DNA from: Candida dubliniensis CD36
Taxonomy: Eukaryota > Ascomycota > Pichiomycetes > Serinales > Debaryomycetaceae
DNA length: 64,000 nucleotides
Assembly: GCF_000026945.1 (NCBI RefSeq)
Contig: NC_012865.1
Location: 62,001-126,000, forward strand
Direction of reading: 5' to 3'
This document shows positions 28,354 through 38,345 of the stretch, one piece after another. Both the position numbers and the translations under genes were made by a program. Below the pieces are notes generated by a model. It worked only from the letters and a program-made list of their open reading frames with translations. It had not been told where the DNA came from and did not search any database. Position 1 is the first letter of the stretch; each line of letters opens with the position of its first letter.

Positions 28354-30219
28354 CTATTTGTTTGATGGACTTGAGGAGGAACCAGTTGCATCCTGTTCAG
28401 TGATGCTTTGATCTTCTTCTTCATCATCATCAAAGTACACATCCAAATCTCTGGCAATTCTTTTTTCCATATTTTGAATGTCATGCATACCATAGTAGGA
28501 AATTGCTGCCATTCCTAAGAATCCTGCAATACACGAGAAAACCAAGGCAACAATACCCTTAGCAGTGAAGCCCGTTGGCAATCTCTTTACTTGAAGGTTT
28601 TCGCCATCCAAATTCAAATAATCCTTGTTATTAGCAGCAGCATTACCTTGCCATGGAACACCAACCTTCTCACAGATTTGTTTGTGATTGTCGGTGATCT
28701 TTTCATTTTTTTGAATAGCTTGAGGGTCTTCAATCAATTGGAAGGCTAAACCTTGTTCTAAATGCCACTCAATATGGCAGTGGAAAAACCAAACCCCTGG
28801 ATTGTCGGCTTTGAATCTCATGACAATGTAGGATTGAGGTCTAACATAGACAGTATCTCTCATCATTGGATATTCTGGCCAATCTGCATGATCAGTAGCA
28901 TTGTAGGTAACTGGGTCTTCTGTATCGGGAATTTCTTCATGTCTCTCAATCAATTGGAAGGCATGACCATGTAAATGGAATGGATGCTTCCCAGTGTCCA
29001 AGTTATTCAAAACAATATCAACAACATCGCCACCTTGTAACACAAAACTGTTGGTATTGGTTCCATAAATCAATTCATTGGTGGCAGCATCACCAGCACT
29101 CAAAACAGTCAACAAAGTAGGAACTTTTGGTGCTTTGTAAGTAATATTATTGAAGAAAGCATAATTAACTCCATCATTTAAATTATCCATTTGAACATCA
29201 ACAGTGATGGTGTAATCAGCATCATCTAATAGCTTCTCCTTACTCAAAGGCTTCAAATAGAAATCATCTAAATAGTCGTCAAGCGAGTCGACATCATAAG
29301 CATCAGGTAATGAGGCGTCTTCATTATACACAATATAGTTAGTACCATTCAACTGCAAATCGGAGGGAATGACATCCAACATATCAGTATCAACGCGTTG
29401 CATGAAAGCATAATTCTTGTCAGTGGAGTTTTTTGTGGTAATCAAAACACTATATCTTTGTGCAGTAGTAATATACAATATATCGGTTGTGTTTTTCTCA
29501 ACATAAATACCATCTACTTCAACGACAGTAAACTGATGGTCTTCCATCCACAAGTATTGTGAAACAAATCCCCCAATATTAACAATTCTCACCAAATAAG
29601 TCTTACCGGGTTCAACTTTCCATGTAAGGTTTCTTGTTTCATTAAACAAGAAGTTTTGTGGGATAGGTTCTGCACCAGTAGGATTGAATCTGCTTAAAAA
29701 TGTGGGGATGATTTCATTCGAGTAATCATGATAATGATCCCCTAATGTCAAAACAACATCTTCATCGTAATCGTAGGGGAAATCATCATCCTCAATGACA
29801 AAAACACCTCTCATACCATCACCATATTGGCCTGCTGTGTGACTATGATACCAATACGTTCCAACTTGATCAACAGTGAAGTTGTACAAGTAGGTTTCAC
29901 CAGGTGGAATAGGACATTGAGTGACCATTTCTGGACCATCCATTTGATTGGTACCATTTTGGAACAACCCATGAAAATGTAAAGTAGTATTCAAATTATC
30001 AAAACCATTAATTAAGTATAATTGAATTCTGTCACCTTTTTTTACTCTCAAGGTAGGTAAGGGCCAACTGTCGTTGAAACCAATCATTGGTCTTTCAAAT
30101 ACACCATCAGGATTGGCATTGACCCAACCGGTCTTAAAGTACCATGTATGAGTTTCTGCTGCTATTAATGAGAAGAAAAACGTAATTGAAATTACTAATG
30201 AAGATAGGGTCATTCTCAT
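28354..30219 (-). CDS. FET34: Multicopper ferroxidase, array copy 1
   Basis: The protein has 621 residues: signal peptide (about 1-21, ending SLIAAETHTWYF), three cupredoxin domains, a membrane helix at about 550-575 and an acidic cytosolic tail. The copper ligands are intact: HFHGLF near 78, WYHSHT near 122, HPFHLHGH near 411 and HCHIEWHLEQGL near 478. The conserved acidic residues of Fet3-type ferroxidases are also present (GAEPIP and NNLDTG). It oxidises Fe2+ at the cell surface for transport by an Ftr1-type permease. Compared with its neighbours it lacks one residue (FTVDQVG instead of the FT-x-x-DQVG form) and has GLAFQLIED after the type 1 copper site. A second ATG two codons in is an alternative start. 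The name is assigned by position in the known Candida array. Confidence 0.92.
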   Translation of the reverse strand: MRMTLSSLVISITFFFSLIAAETHTWYFKTGWVNANPDGVFERPMIGFNDSWPLPTLRVKKGDRIQLYLINGFDNLNTTLHFHGLFQNGTNQMDGPEMVTQCPIPPGETYLYNFTVDQVGTYWYHSHTAGQYGDGMRGVFVIEDDDFPYDYDEDVVLTLGDHYHDYSNEIIPTFLSRFNPTGAEPIPQNFLFNETRNLTWKVEPGKTYLVRIVNIGGFVSQYLWMEDHQFTVVEVDGIYVEKNTTDILYITTAQRYSVLITTKNSTDKNYAFMQRVDTDMLDVIPSDLQLNGTNYIVYNEDASLPDAYDVDSLDDYLDDFYLKPLSKEKLLDDADYTITVDVQMDNLNDGVNYAFFNNITYKAPKVPTLLTVLSAGDAATNELIYGTNTNSFVLQGGDVVDIVLNNLDTGKHPFHLHGHAFQLIERHEEIPDTEDPVTYNATDHADWPEYPMMRDTVYVRPQSYIVMRFKADNPGVWFFHCHIEWHLEQGLAFQLIEDPQAIQKNEKITDNHKQICEKVGVPWQGNAAANNKDYLNLDGENLQVKRLPTGFTAKGIVALVFSCIAGFLGMAAISYYGMHDIQNMEKRIARDLDVYFDDDEEEDQSITEQDATGSSSSPSNK

Positions 30220-30615
30220 TTTTATATTCCCAATTAATTCTTGTACTCAGTTGCTTCTTCTATAGGTTTTAATTTCAAAATAACAACGACCCGTTTGTTT
30301 TGTCCTGGAAAAATGTAGCTAAGTATAAACCAAAAGTTGAAATTTTGGAAAACCAGTCTTGTTTTATAGTATTATTTATGGACTAGTAGCTGAATTAAGG
30401 GTACCACTATACTGTATTAGTACCTGCCAAGAAGTATAACTGATCTCTTTGCTCTTAGAAATACGAGGAAAAGAAACCAGGTGGTGATGGTAGTAGAATA
30501 TAGGGTGTTTCCTGGATGCGAGTTCTTAGAAATTATGGAAAAGAAAGCAAAAATAAAGTTGAAGCAAAGAGTCATCGGCCAAAGTACCACTATTTATATT
30601 TTTCTTATTACAAAA

Positions 30616-30626
30616 TTATCAGATAA
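30616..30626. promoter_or_regulatory. Iron-GATA-type site upstream of FET34
   Basis: TTATCAGATAA contains ATCAGATAA, an exact match to the ATCWGATAA consensus known for fungal iron-responsive GATA repressors (the Fep1/SreA/Urbs1 family; Sfu1 in C. albicans). It lies about 400 bp upstream of the FET34 ATG. Binding here is inferred. Confidence 0.55.
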
Positions 30627-31151
30627 ATCTTGGTCAAAGGGATGGGGCTTTAGAAATGACCTTCTGATGGCTCAAGAATTAAAAGGTAAAGTTATCCCGA
30701 ACCCTCTCATTGCTGTACAAGGAAGATTATCCAATCAGATGAAGAAAAACTACGGATAAATTAAAAAATAACGAGACAAACATAAAATAATTGAGCAAAA
30801 CTCAAAAGAATATTGTCTGTCAGAATAAAAACTACAAGTTAGGAAGCCATATGCCATGCTATGCTATGCCCTTCCCTGCCAATACTAATCAGATTTCAAA
30901 TCCAAGAAAAAAAATAAATTACAAAAAGAAAAATCGCTTGATCATAAAGATAATTTGCATACAAGCAACGCTTAAAATTGCAATTATTTTCTTTTTGCAC
31001 AAGAATATAATAGACGATATGTAGTGAAAGAAAAAAATAGAATGCATTGGAATGCAAAACACTAACCACAAAAACTTCTATTCTGCATCGAAATGTAAAA
31101 TATGAGACGAAACACTGCAGCAAGCCATTCATATTTTCATAAGGCTGATTA

Positions 31152-31303
31152 TGTAAGCTTGAATTTTATGATTTGGTGATGGTGGTTTAATAAATTTGAC
31201 AATGCCAATGTTGTTTTTGGCTGCAAGTATGATATAGTCATGTAACTTAATTTTTAGCATTGAATTTGCCATCAAAGTTGCTACCAATGCTACAAGGAGA
31301 GCA
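31152..31303. repeat. Conserved spacer block, copy 1
   Basis: This is a block of about 150 bp with the core GGTGATGGTGGTTT at 31175-31188, preceded by TAAGCTT and followed by a TTTGCCATCAAAGTTGCTACC segment. Related blocks occur at the same place in the other two array spacers. The three copies differ by single-base insertions, so coding conservation is not maintained over the full length. Function unknown. Confidence 0.65.
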
Positions 31304-31723
31304 AGGGAAAAAAAAAAAAAATTCAAATTTAAACTTTATACTATAATACCATGTTGCAATCTAATTGATCAAAATAGTAAACATTATAAATTTCTTTTTC
31401 AAACGGAATAAAATTATTTGTATTTAAAATTCAAAACTAGTATAGCAATATAAAGGAAAATAAGGTTAAACTAAGGGGGTTTAAATAGGGTCGGTTTGTT
31501 TATATACTAAAGAATGAAAAAAAAAAAAAAGAATCTAATTGGTCATCAAGACAAGTCATTAACAAATTAAAATAAAACCATTATTAGCATGAAAGTAGTG
31601 AACAAGTAATAAATTTTGAAATTGAACTTCAATTAATAGCTTCCTGTAATACTTTATTTTTAGCAAAGGTTGGTTCAAAAACGATAAACACATTTCCATT
31701 GGGAATCTCACAACTGGTTTATC

Positions 31724-31740
31724 CTTTACGCACACACACT
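31724..31740 (-). promoter_or_regulatory. GU-repeat 3' element of FET31
   Basis: The plus strand reads CTTTACGCACACACACT; in the transcript this is a GUGUGUGUGCGUAAAG element 80-96 nt after the FET31 stop codon. It is almost identical to elements at the same distance after FET99 and FET3. Confidence 0.6.
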
Positions 31741-31819
31741 TTTTTTTTAAAAAACCTTTCCCTAAATCCAAAATACCAAGATCAATCAATCGAAAAACAT
31801 ACGAATTTCTCATTCTTCA

Positions 31820-33694
31820 TTAATGTGGCTTAGAGTTGCTTTCGCAAGAAGACGAATTCTCGTTCACAATTATTGCTTCTTCTTCATCCTCATTTTCATC
31901 TTCCAAGTCAACATCCAAATCTCTGGCAACTTTTTCTTCGACATGAGCAATGTCATTCATACCATAGAAAGCAATCGTGACTAAACCTAAGAATGCCGCA
32001 ACACATGAAAAAACTAGTGCTACAATTCCTTTGGTGGTAAATCCTGTAGGCAATCTTTTTACTTGGAGGTTTTCACCTTTCAAGTTTAAGTAATCATTAC
32101 TGTTGGCGGCAGCATTACCTTCCCATGGAACACCAACTTTTTCGCAGATACGTTTGTGGTTGTCAGTAATTTTTTCATTCTTTTGAATAGCCTGAGGATC
32201 TTCTATCAAAACAATGGCCAATCCTTGTTCTAAATGCCAGTCAACATGACAGTGGAAAAACCAAACACCTGGGTTGTCAGCTTTAAATCTTAAGACCATG
32301 TAAGAATGAGGCTTAACGTAAACAGTATCTCTCATCATTGGATACTCTGGCCAATCAGCATGATCAGTAACATTAAAGGTAACTGGATCTTCCTTGCTAT
32401 CTACAGCTTCGTGCCTTTCAATTAATTGGAAAATGTGTCCGTGTAAATGGAATGGATGTTTACCAGTATCAAAATTATTTAATACAATATCAACAACATC
32501 TCCACCTTGTAACACAAAACTATTGGTGTTAGAACCATAAATCAATTCGTTGGTGGCAGCATCACCAGCACTTAAAACAGTCAACAAAGTTGGGACTTTT
32601 GGTGCTCTGTAACTAATATTGTTAAAAAAAGCATAATTGACCCCATCGTTCAAGACATCCATTTGAACATCAACAGTGATGGTATAATCAGCATCATCCA
32701 TCAACTTTTGTTTACTCAAAGGTTTTAAATAAAAATCATCCAAGGGATCATCGATTGAGTCGATATCATATTCGTCAGGTAATGGGGCATCTTCATTGTA
32801 CACAATGTAATTGGTTCCATTGACTTGCAAATCAGCAGGAACAGAATCTAGCATAGTATCATCAACGCGTTGCATGAAAGCATAATTCTTGTCAGTGGAG
32901 TTTTTTGTGGTAATCAAAACCCCATATCTTTGAGCAACAGTAATATATAATAAGTCAGTGGTGTTTTTTTCGACGTAAACACCATCGATCTCAACAACAG
33001 TAAATTCATGATCTTCCATCCACAAGTATTGTGAAACAAATCCCCCAACATTAAGAATTCTAACAAGGTATGTCTTTCCTGGTTCAACTTTCCACGTAAC
33101 ATTTCTTGTTTCATTAAACAAAAAGTTTTGTGGAATAGGTTCCGCACCAGTTGGATTAAATCTAGTTAAAAAGGAAGGCATTATATCCCCGGAATATTTG
33201 TGGTAATGGTCGCTCAACGTTAAAACAACTTCTTCGTCATAGTCATATGGGAAATCGTCATCTTCGATAATAAAGACACCTCTCATACCGTCACCATATT
33301 GACCCCCGGTATGACTGTGATACCAATAAGTTCCAACTTGATCCTCAACAGTAAAGTTGTACAAGTAGGTTTCACCAGGAGGAATGGGACATTGAGTAAC
33401 CATTTCTGGACCATCCATTTGATTAGCACCATGAACAAATAATCCATGAAAATGTAAAGTAGTATTCAAATTATCAAAGCCATTAATTAAGTATAATTGA
33501 ATTCTATCACCTTTTTTGGCTCTTAATGTAGGCAAAGGCCAAGAACCATTAAACCCAATCATTTTACGAGGAAAAACCCCATCTGGGTTTGCATCTACCC
33601 AACCAGTTTTGAAATACCATGTATGAGTTTCTGCTGATATCAACGATGATAAAAATGTAATCACAATTACGAATGAAGATAGAATTGCTCGCAT
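31820..33694 (-). CDS. FET31: Multicopper ferroxidase, array copy 2
   Basis: The protein has 624 residues from the ATG at 33694; the frame is open 30 codons further but only from TTG and without a signal sequence there. The signal peptide ends before AETHTWYFKTGW. All copper motifs are intact: HFHGLF, WYHSHTGGQYGDG, HPFHLHGH near 411 and HCHVDWHLEQGL near 478 (Val-Asp where the other three have Ile-Glu). A single membrane helix near 565 and a very acidic tail follow. It is a surface ferroxidase for reductive iron uptake. The PRKMIGFN segment near residue 45 is shared with the neighbour FET99, while other segments agree better with FET34. The name is by position in the array. Confidence 0.92.
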   Translation of the reverse strand: MRAILSSFVIVITFLSSLISAETHTWYFKTGWVDANPDGVFPRKMIGFNGSWPLPTLRAKKGDRIQLYLINGFDNLNTTLHFHGLFVHGANQMDGPEMVTQCPIPPGETYLYNFTVEDQVGTYWYHSHTGGQYGDGMRGVFIIEDDDFPYDYDEEVVLTLSDHYHKYSGDIMPSFLTRFNPTGAEPIPQNFLFNETRNVTWKVEPGKTYLVRILNVGGFVSQYLWMEDHEFTVVEIDGVYVEKNTTDLLYITVAQRYGVLITTKNSTDKNYAFMQRVDDTMLDSVPADLQVNGTNYIVYNEDAPLPDEYDIDSIDDPLDDFYLKPLSKQKLMDDADYTITVDVQMDVLNDGVNYAFFNNISYRAPKVPTLLTVLSAGDAATNELIYGSNTNSFVLQGGDVVDIVLNNFDTGKHPFHLHGHIFQLIERHEAVDSKEDPVTFNVTDHADWPEYPMMRDTVYVKPHSYMVLRFKADNPGVWFFHCHVDWHLEQGLAIVLIEDPQAIQKNEKITDNHKRICEKVGVPWEGNAAANSNDYLNLKGENLQVKRLPTGFTTKGIVALVFSCVAAFLGLVTIAFYGMNDIAHVEEKVARDLDVDLEDENEDEEEAIIVNENSSSCESNSKPH

Positions 33695-33968
33695 TTTCAA
33701 CTCAGTTTCTTTTTTATTTTTTTGTTTGTGTTCGGAGTATTTTCTTGAAACGTTTTTGTGTTCAGTATGGTAGCCTTTTTTCAAGTTAATTTTTCACCAA
33801 CACGACAATAGTCCTTCTATGAGTACCAGATCGGATATATTCAAAGATTGAAGTTTATGGAAACTTTTTTTCTTAATCTATAGTTTTTACCCTGTCAATA
33901 AAGAACAATGTAAAAGTCAGTTAGTCAAAATGTATGTAGAAGGAGAAAATGACCTTGATTAGCAGCAG

Positions 33969-33976
33969 CCAAGAAA
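33969..33976. promoter_or_regulatory. Rim101/PacC-like site upstream of FET31
   Basis: CCAAGAAA inside GCCAAGAAAACTA. CCAAGAAA is the sequence I recall for C. albicans Rim101, and GCCAAG is the PacC site of moulds. It lies about 275 bp upstream of the FET31 ATG. The 14-bp context TGCCAAGAAAACTA, allowing one base change, recurs upstream of FET99. Confidence 0.5.
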
Positions 33977-34186
33977 ACTAATTCACTTTACTCTTGTATT
34001 GTTGTTACCAATATAATGGTGATGGAATATTCAATGATTCCTGGACCCAATTGACTTTGGACTGTTATGGTAAAAGACAAAGCTTAAAAAAAAAGCAGAG
34101 AAAAACTGAAATGAATAAGAAATAATTAAAACACAGAGTCGGTGACTAAAGCTCTAGTATTTATACTTTTTTTGTTAGAAGATTAG

Positions 34187-34197
34187 TTATCAGATAA
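34187..34197. promoter_or_regulatory. Iron-GATA-type site upstream of FET31
   Basis: TTATCAGATAA, an exact copy of the site upstream of FET34, about 495 bp before the FET31 ATG. It matches the ATCWGATAA consensus of iron-responsive GATA repressors. Confidence 0.55.
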
Positions 34198-34721
34198 ATC
34201 TAGTTCCAGTAAAAAGCAGAGCACTAAAAAAAATAACCAATTTGACATTTATTTGAAACAAAGTGTTAATCCTGAAGTAATCCCGATACTTGTTACCATT
34301 GTTGAAAAGAGAATCGACCAATCAGCTGACAAGCCGTACTAATTAATTGAAATTTAATGACAAAACAATGGACAAATGGTGAATAAAAGTGAAAAATATG
34401 TCTGTCTGAATCAAATCGACAATATATCAGGACATGTTATACTCTGGCATCAATAATTACATTTACCACGATATTGGTACAACCAGAAAACAATCAAAAA
34501 GTAGCTTGATTTCTAAGACAATACCATATAGAGGTGCTAACAATATTTGTTATTTGTGTAGGAATAAGAATAATACAATCGAAAAAAAAAAAAAAATGCA
34601 TAATAATAATTTAACAATGGAAAAAAAGCCACGAACACAAATTTCTTCTTTATCGATATTAAGAAGAAATGTACGACAGAAGATATTGTTACAAATAATG
34701 AATATACCTAACAGCTCGATT

Positions 34722-34865
34722 ATGTAAGCCTTGATTTGATAATTTGGTGATGGTGGTTTAATAAATATTAAGATGGCATTATTGTTTTCTGCTGCAACCA
34801 TGGCAAGGAATTTTGTTGAATTCTGAGTTATAAATTTGCCATCAAAGTTGCTACCAATCCTACGA
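34722..34865. repeat. Conserved spacer block, copy 2
   Basis: The core GGTGATGGTGGTTT is at 34746-34759, with TTTGCCATCAAAGTTGCTACCAATCCTAC further right (about 34837-34863). It is clearly homologous to copy 1 and differs from it by scattered substitutions and a one-base length change between the two conserved ends. Confidence 0.65.
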
Positions 34866-35254
34866 ACAAAAGATTTTTATTTAGGACTCACAATTTTCAA
34901 TTCTACAATATACTAAATATTGAAATATTCATTTCAAACGAAACCAAATAATTTATATTAATAAAGTTGTATAAATAATACAGAAACTTTAAAAAACTTA
35001 AAATAATACTAAACTAAATGGGAAGAGGGTTAAAAGGGTAATTCTATATATAATAAAAAATAAAAAAAAAAAATGTCATGTAAGTGGCCATCAAGTCCAA
35101 GTCATTAAAATGTAATAAAATAAAAATCAATGTACAAGCAGCAAATAATTGATTAGTGTTAGAATGCCATTTCCATTAAAAAGATCTGGTAATATTTTGT
35201 CTTATAACAAAGGTTAATTCAAGAAAGATAAATACTTTTTCATAACTGGTTTAT

Positions 35255-35280
35255 CTTTCACGCACACACACATATTTCTT
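35255..35280 (-). promoter_or_regulatory. GU-repeat 3' element of FET99
   Basis: The plus strand carries CTTTCACGCACACACACATATTTCTT; in the transcript this is a UGUGUGUGUGCGUGAAAG-type element 74-99 nt after the FET99 stop, at the same distance as in FET31 and FET3. Confidence 0.6.
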
Positions 35281-35353
35281 CCAAAACCTCTTTTAAATCC
35301 AAAATACCAAGATTAATCGAATTAAACAAAAACAAAATTCACGGTTTCTAATA

Positions 35354-37249
35354 TTAATGTTGTTTTGAGTTGCTGCCTGAAGATGAAGAACCTTCATTCA
35401 CAATTTCTGCTTCTTCTTCGTCTTCGTCTTCGTCTTCGTCGTTTTCTCCCTCCAAGTTCACATCCAAATCTCTTGCGACTCTTTCTTCCACATCTTTAAT
35501 GTCATTCATACCATAGTAAGCAATGGAAGCCAACCCTAAGAATGCTGCAATACATGAAAAAACTAAAGCGACAATACCTCTTGCAGTGAAACCAGTTGGT
35601 AATCTCTTTACTTGAATATTTTCACCTTTTAAGTTCAAGAAATCATTTGTATTAGCTGCAGCGTTACCTTCCCATGATACTCCAACCTTTTCACAAATCT
35701 GCTTGTGATTATCAGTTATTTGTTGACTTGAATTTTTTTGAATAGCCTCTGGATCTTCAATTAACACAATGGCCAAACCTTGATCCAAATGCCATTCAAT
35801 ATGACAGTGGAAGAACCAAACCCCTGGGTTGTCGGCTTTGAATCTCATGACAATGTAGGATTGAGGTCTAACGTAAACAGTATCTCTACTCATCGGGTAT
35901 TCGGGCCAGTCGGCATGGTCGGTAGCATTATAACCAACTGGATCTTCTGTATCAGGAATTTCTTTATGTCTTTCAATTAATTGGAATACGTGCCCGTGCA
36001 AATGGAACGGGTGTGTACCAGAATCCAAATTGTTCAAGACAATATCAACAACGTCACCACCTTGTAAAACAAAACTGTTGGTGTTAGTACCATAAACCAA
36101 TTCATTAGTCACAGCATCACCAGCACTCAAAACACTCAACAAAGTTGGAACTTTTGGTGTTGTGTAAGTGATGTTATTAAAAAAAGCATAATTAACTCCA
36201 TTACCTAAATTGTTCATTTGAACATCAACTGTGATAGTATAGTCTGCATCATCTAATAGTTTTTCTTTATTTAAGGGTTTCAAGTAGAAATCGTCTAAAT
36301 AGTCATCAATGGAGTCGACAATATAAGCATCAGGTAATGGAGCACTCTCATTGTACACAATGTAATTGGTTCCATTGACTTGCAAATCAGCAGGAACAGT
36401 ATCTAACATAGTAATATCAACATGATTCATGAAAGCATAATTCTTATCTGTTGAATTCTTTGTTGTGATTAAGACACTATATCTTTGGGCGATAGTGATA
36501 TACAACATATCGGTTGTATTTTTCTCGACATAAACACCATCCACTTCAACAACTGTGAACTCGTGGTCTTCCATCCACAAATATTGTGTGACAAATCTTC
36601 CAATATTGGCAATTCTCAATAAGTACGTCTTTCCAGGTTCAACTTTCCAGGTATTGTTTCTCGTCTCATTGAACAAAAGATTCAGCGGGATTGGTTCAGC
36701 TCCGGTTGGATTAAATCTACTCAAAAATCCTGGCATTAAATCCTTAGAATAGTCATGATAATGTTCACTTAATGTTAAAACTACTTCTTCGTCATAGTCA
36801 TATGGGAAATCATCATCTTCAATAATAAAGACACCTCTCATACCATCACCATACTGACCTGAAGTGTGACTATGATACCAATAAGTGCCAACTTGGTCGT
36901 CAATGGTGAAATTGTATAGGAAAGTTTCACCTGGTGGAATTGGACATTGAGTAACCATTTCTGGACCATCCATTTGGTTTGTACCGTGTTGAAATAAACC
37001 GTGGAAATGTAAAGTAGTATTCAAATCATCAAAGCCATTGATCAAATACAACTGAATTCTGTCACCCTTTTTGGCTCTTAATGTGGGCAAGGGCCAAGAA
37101 TCATTAAACCCGATCATTTTACGAGGAAAACCCCCATCTGGATTTGCATCTACCCAACCAGTTTTGAAATACCATGTGTGAGTTTCAGCAGATACAAATG
37201 ACAGTAAAAATGAGATAAAAAGTATAAATGACGAAACAATAAATTGCAT
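35354..37249 (-). CDS. FET99: Multicopper ferroxidase, array copy 3
   Basis: The protein has 631 residues with signal peptide (cleavage likely before AETHTWYF), three cupredoxin domains, a membrane helix and an Asp/Glu-repeat tail (EDEDEDEEEAE). The copper-binding motifs HFHGLF, WYHSHT, HPFHLHGH and HCHIEWHLDQGL are all intact, as is the NNLDSG acidic position. It shares the SSQQ insertion before ITDNHKQICEKVG and the LGNGVNYAFF segment with FET3, but its N-terminal PRKMIGFN...LRAKKGDR segment with FET31, a mosaic pattern. Role: surface Fe2+ oxidation coupled to iron permease. It appears functional. The name is by position in the array. Confidence 0.92.
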   Translation of the reverse strand: MQFIVSSFILFISFLLSFVSAETHTWYFKTGWVDANPDGGFPRKMIGFNDSWPLPTLRAKKGDRIQLYLINGFDDLNTTLHFHGLFQHGTNQMDGPEMVTQCPIPPGETFLYNFTIDDQVGTYWYHSHTSGQYGDGMRGVFIIEDDDFPYDYDEEVVLTLSEHYHDYSKDLMPGFLSRFNPTGAEPIPLNLLFNETRNNTWKVEPGKTYLLRIANIGRFVTQYLWMEDHEFTVVEVDGVYVEKNTTDMLYITIAQRYSVLITTKNSTDKNYAFMNHVDITMLDTVPADLQVNGTNYIVYNESAPLPDAYIVDSIDDYLDDFYLKPLNKEKLLDDADYTITVDVQMNNLGNGVNYAFFNNITYTTPKVPTLLSVLSAGDAVTNELVYGTNTNSFVLQGGDVVDIVLNNLDSGTHPFHLHGHVFQLIERHKEIPDTEDPVGYNATDHADWPEYPMSRDTVYVRPQSYIVMRFKADNPGVWFFHCHIEWHLDQGLAIVLIEDPEAIQKNSSQQITDNHKQICEKVGVSWEGNAAANTNDFLNLKGENIQVKRLPTGFTARGIVALVFSCIAAFLGLASIAYYGMNDIKDVEERVARDLDVNLEGENDEDEDEDEEEAEIVNEGSSSSGSNSKQH

Positions 37250-37562
37250 TGCTTGTTTTTTTTTTTTGTTGTTGTTTGGTGTTTTTTGTTTGGTATTTTA
37301 TGGCCAGAGTTCTGTTATATTCTCAAGATACGTTTAAAACCAAAGTAAAACTATTACGTTCAATACTGGGAGCAGGAAAAATGTATTCAATTAAAACTAA
37401 ACCCAATTAAAAGCTTGAATTTTTGAATATATATATGGGAATATCTTTGTTCTTAAATTGGTTGCTATCTCTTTGATTGTCTATAGTAATTTGCAAGCGA
37501 GAATCCCCCCCCAAAAAAAAAAAAGAATAGTTTAAGGCTTGATAATATTTGATTAGCCGTTG

Positions 37563-37570
37563 CCAAGAAA
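37563..37570. promoter_or_regulatory. Rim101/PacC-like site upstream of FET99
   Basis: CCAAGAAA within TGCCAAGAAAACTA, about 315 bp upstream of the FET99 ATG; same context as upstream of FET31. Confidence 0.5.
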
Positions 37571-37781
37571 ACTATTTTAGTGTTTTATTAGGGTGCAAAA
37601 AGGAAAGCAAATTTGGTGGTGGAGTGTGGGAAATAAGTTGATGATATTTGGTTATCACTTAACAAATGTACTTGGCTAAAACCTTGTATTGCTAAATAAA
37701 AAGAACTAAGAAATGATAAAAAAAACTTAAGGGCAAGTGGCTAACGCAGTGATATTTATACTTTTCCTTTCACAAGATTGG

Positions 37782-37792
37782 TTATCTGATAA
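37782..37792. promoter_or_regulatory. Iron-GATA-type palindrome upstream of FET99
   Basis: TTATCTGATAA is a match to ATCWGATAA with W = T, and is nearly palindromic. It lies about 535 bp upstream of the FET99 ATG, at the place corresponding to the FET34 and FET31 sites. Confidence 0.55.
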
Positions 37793-38239
37793 AGAAGAGT
37801 TCAATTTCACTCGATTTTCAGACATAAATGAAAAAAAAAAAAAGAAAGAAAGAAACTTGAAAGAGAAGTATTTTATTTCGGAATCCCTATGCATGAAGTT
37901 AAAAGCAAAAGATACATAGTGCTTTTCCTGTTCCAAAAAAAGAAAAGATTTGCTCACTCAAAGAGCCAATCGCAATAGTATAGTGATAACACATTCTACT
38001 AGGAAAGTAAACAATTGTGTCTGTCAGGTTATGAATAACATAGGATTTATATGTAGATACATTCATAAGATTGAAGCCGTGGAAAAGCCACGTTCAAAAG
38101 TGAGTTCAAATGCATGCAGCATCCAAAAAATTTGTAACAATGCAAATTCAGTGAAAGGGACAAAAAAAAAAAGACAATAGAATATATATGCCAGTTTTAC
38201 TAAAACAAATTAGAAATAAAATTGGTTGCTGAGTATGCT

Positions 38240-38345
38240 TAGGTAAGCTTGTCTTGTAGAAATGTGGTGATGGTGGTTTCATGAATTTGTCACCGGAAAC
38301 ACCAAATTATGTTGTTGGTTTTCGTTTTGCAGGTAATAAGGTCGC
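38240..38345. repeat. Conserved spacer block, copy 3 (diverged)
   Basis: The core GGTGATGGTGGTTT is at 38266-38279, preceded by GGTAAGCTTG as in copy 1. To the right only a loose match remains (the TGTTGTTGGTTTTCGTTTTGCAG segment). This is the most diverged of the three copies; only the 14-bp core is perfectly kept. Confidence 0.55.

Larger units (their letters stand above)
30220..31819. promoter_or_regulatory. Ferroxidase array spacer 1 (FET34 promoter / FET31 3' flank)
   Basis: This 1.6-kb spacer is homologous in element order to the next two spacers. Reading away from the FET34 ATG it has CCAAGAAG (30427-30434, Rim101-like, one mismatch), TTATCAGATAA (30616-30626), CCAATCAG (30731-30738), TGTCTGTCAG (30814-30823), the GGTGATGGTGGTTT block (31152-31303) and, near FET31, a conserved TGGTCATCAAG stretch (about 31541-31562). 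Short open frames within it do not look like genes. Confidence 0.7.
33695..35353. promoter_or_regulatory. Ferroxidase array spacer 2 (FET31 promoter / FET99 3' flank)
   Basis: Elements run in the same order as in the other spacers. They are CCAAGAAA (33969-33976), TTATCAGATAA (34187-34197) preceded by a TATTTATAC stretch also found in spacers 1 and 3, CCAATCAG (34318-34325), TGTCTGTCTG (34399-34408), the GGTGATGGTGGTTT block (about 34722-34865) and TGGCCATCAAG near 35087. No gene is evident. Confidence 0.7.

Noticed and set aside
30481..30759. 92-codon plus-strand frame in the FET34 promoter
   Set aside because: The matching stretch of spacer 2 (GGTGATGGAATATTC near 34019) is homologous DNA but does not keep a frame; it overlaps the promoter elements.
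31175..31188. GGTGATGGTGGTTT as a C box of a C/D snoRNA
   Set aside because: TGATGG is only close to TGATGA, and I see no matching D box or terminal stem at a suitable distance in all copies.
31129..31326. Conserved spacer block as a small protein gene (KFIKPPSPN peptide)
   Set aside because: The peptide appears in all three copies, but one-base length differences put the rest of the block in different frames, and the first copy starts only at TTG.
31820..33784. Longer FET31 start at 33784
   Set aside because: Begins at TTG; it would place 30 charged residues before the signal peptide, unlike the other three copies.
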